Assembly (NCBI GenBank): GCA_023423855.1 | Contig: JAFAEU010000074.1 | Location: 1 to 5,464 of the forward strand | Reading direction: 5' to 3' | Length of the DNA: 5,464 bases | From: Pseudomonadota bacterium | Lineage (GTDB): Bacteria; Pseudomonadota; Gammaproteobacteria; Xanthomonadales; Xanthomonadaceae | In this document: positions 5,382-5,464 of the stretch, one piece after another | Position numbering within the stretch: the stretch's first letter is position 1 | How the letters are laid out: each line of letters starts with the position of its first letter | The notes under the pieces: model-generated | Database searches by the model: none | What the model was told of the DNA's origin: nothing | The model's input: the letters and a program-made list of their open reading frames with translations, nothing else | Made by a program: the position numbers and the translations under genes

Positions 5382-5437
5382 CGTCATCCCGGCGAAGCGC
5401 TTTGCAACAGCCGAAGGCTGGTCAAGCCGGGATCCAT
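5382..5437. repeat. Short GGATCCCGGC/GCCGGGATGACG palindrome, enlarged copy
   Basis: The left part (5382-5396, CGTCATCCCGGCGAA) and right part (5425-5436, AGCCGGGATCCA) together reproduce the compact copy at 1067-1095 in reverse orientation. Between them are 28 extra nucleotides (5397-5424) holding their own hairpin, CAGCC (5408-5412) with GGCTG (5416-5420) around GAA. The element lies upstream of the extensin-like gene and provides a spurious in-frame ATG at 5387. Confidence 0.7.
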
Positions 5438-5464
5438 CTCGCCGTTGCCGTGGCTGTTGAATGC

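Noticed and set aside
5289..5387. N-terminal extension of the extensin-like protein to an ATG at 5387
   Set aside because: That ATG is supplied by the dispersed repeat, and the added residues do not resemble a signal sequence; the hydrophobic anchor begins soon after the ATG at 5288.

Overview
This is a 5.5 kb window of high-GC bacterial chromosome with an ordinary, low-transfer gene set. The gene families, weak Shine-Dalgarno use and two kinds of dispersed intergenic palindrome (a TTTCGACCG/CGGTCGAAA type and an ATCCCGGC/GCCGGGAT type) suggest a gammaproteobacterium of the Xanthomonadaceae/Lysobacteraceae (Lysobacter-like). That placement is inference from style; no database comparison was possible.

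Layout, left to right. Bases 1-166 hold the 3' end of a cysteine (thiol) dioxygenase gene (+). After a 47-nt gap comes a four-helix membrane protein of the DUF2214 type (214-672, +). A tRNA-Leu(CAA) gene follows at 715-801 (+), with its own -10 box, encoded CCA and a strong intrinsic terminator (811-837). The 311-nt gap 838-1148 contains no gene but carries one copy of each repeat type. On the minus strand, 1149-2876 encodes an exported M1-family zinc aminopeptidase. A 220-nt divergent gap (2877-3096) separates it from a plus-strand lipoprotein of the PQQ-dependent sugar dehydrogenase family (3097-4416). A second copy of the long palindrome sits in the 137-nt convergent gap, and a minus-strand extensin-like protein (4554-5288) with a LAS-metallopeptidase-like motif follows. 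The last 176 bases are upstream sequence of that gene and include an enlarged copy of the second repeat type.

The three complete large genes all encode envelope proteins: a periplasmic peptidase, a periplasm-facing lipoprotein oxidoreductase and a membrane-anchored putative wall or peptide hydrolase. They alternate in strand, so they do not form an operon, and nothing shows that they work together. Both convergent gaps contain the long palindrome and the divergent gap does not, as expected if it is tolerated or useful at mRNA 3' ends.

I found no mobile genetic element with its own gene, no CRISPR array, no defence or toxin-antitoxin cassette and no convincing novel multi-gene system. The most notable signals are the structured repeats: the two copies of the long palindrome differ by paired, compensating base changes, and the two copies of the short palindrome differ by a 28-nt hairpin-bearing segment placed exactly in the loop.
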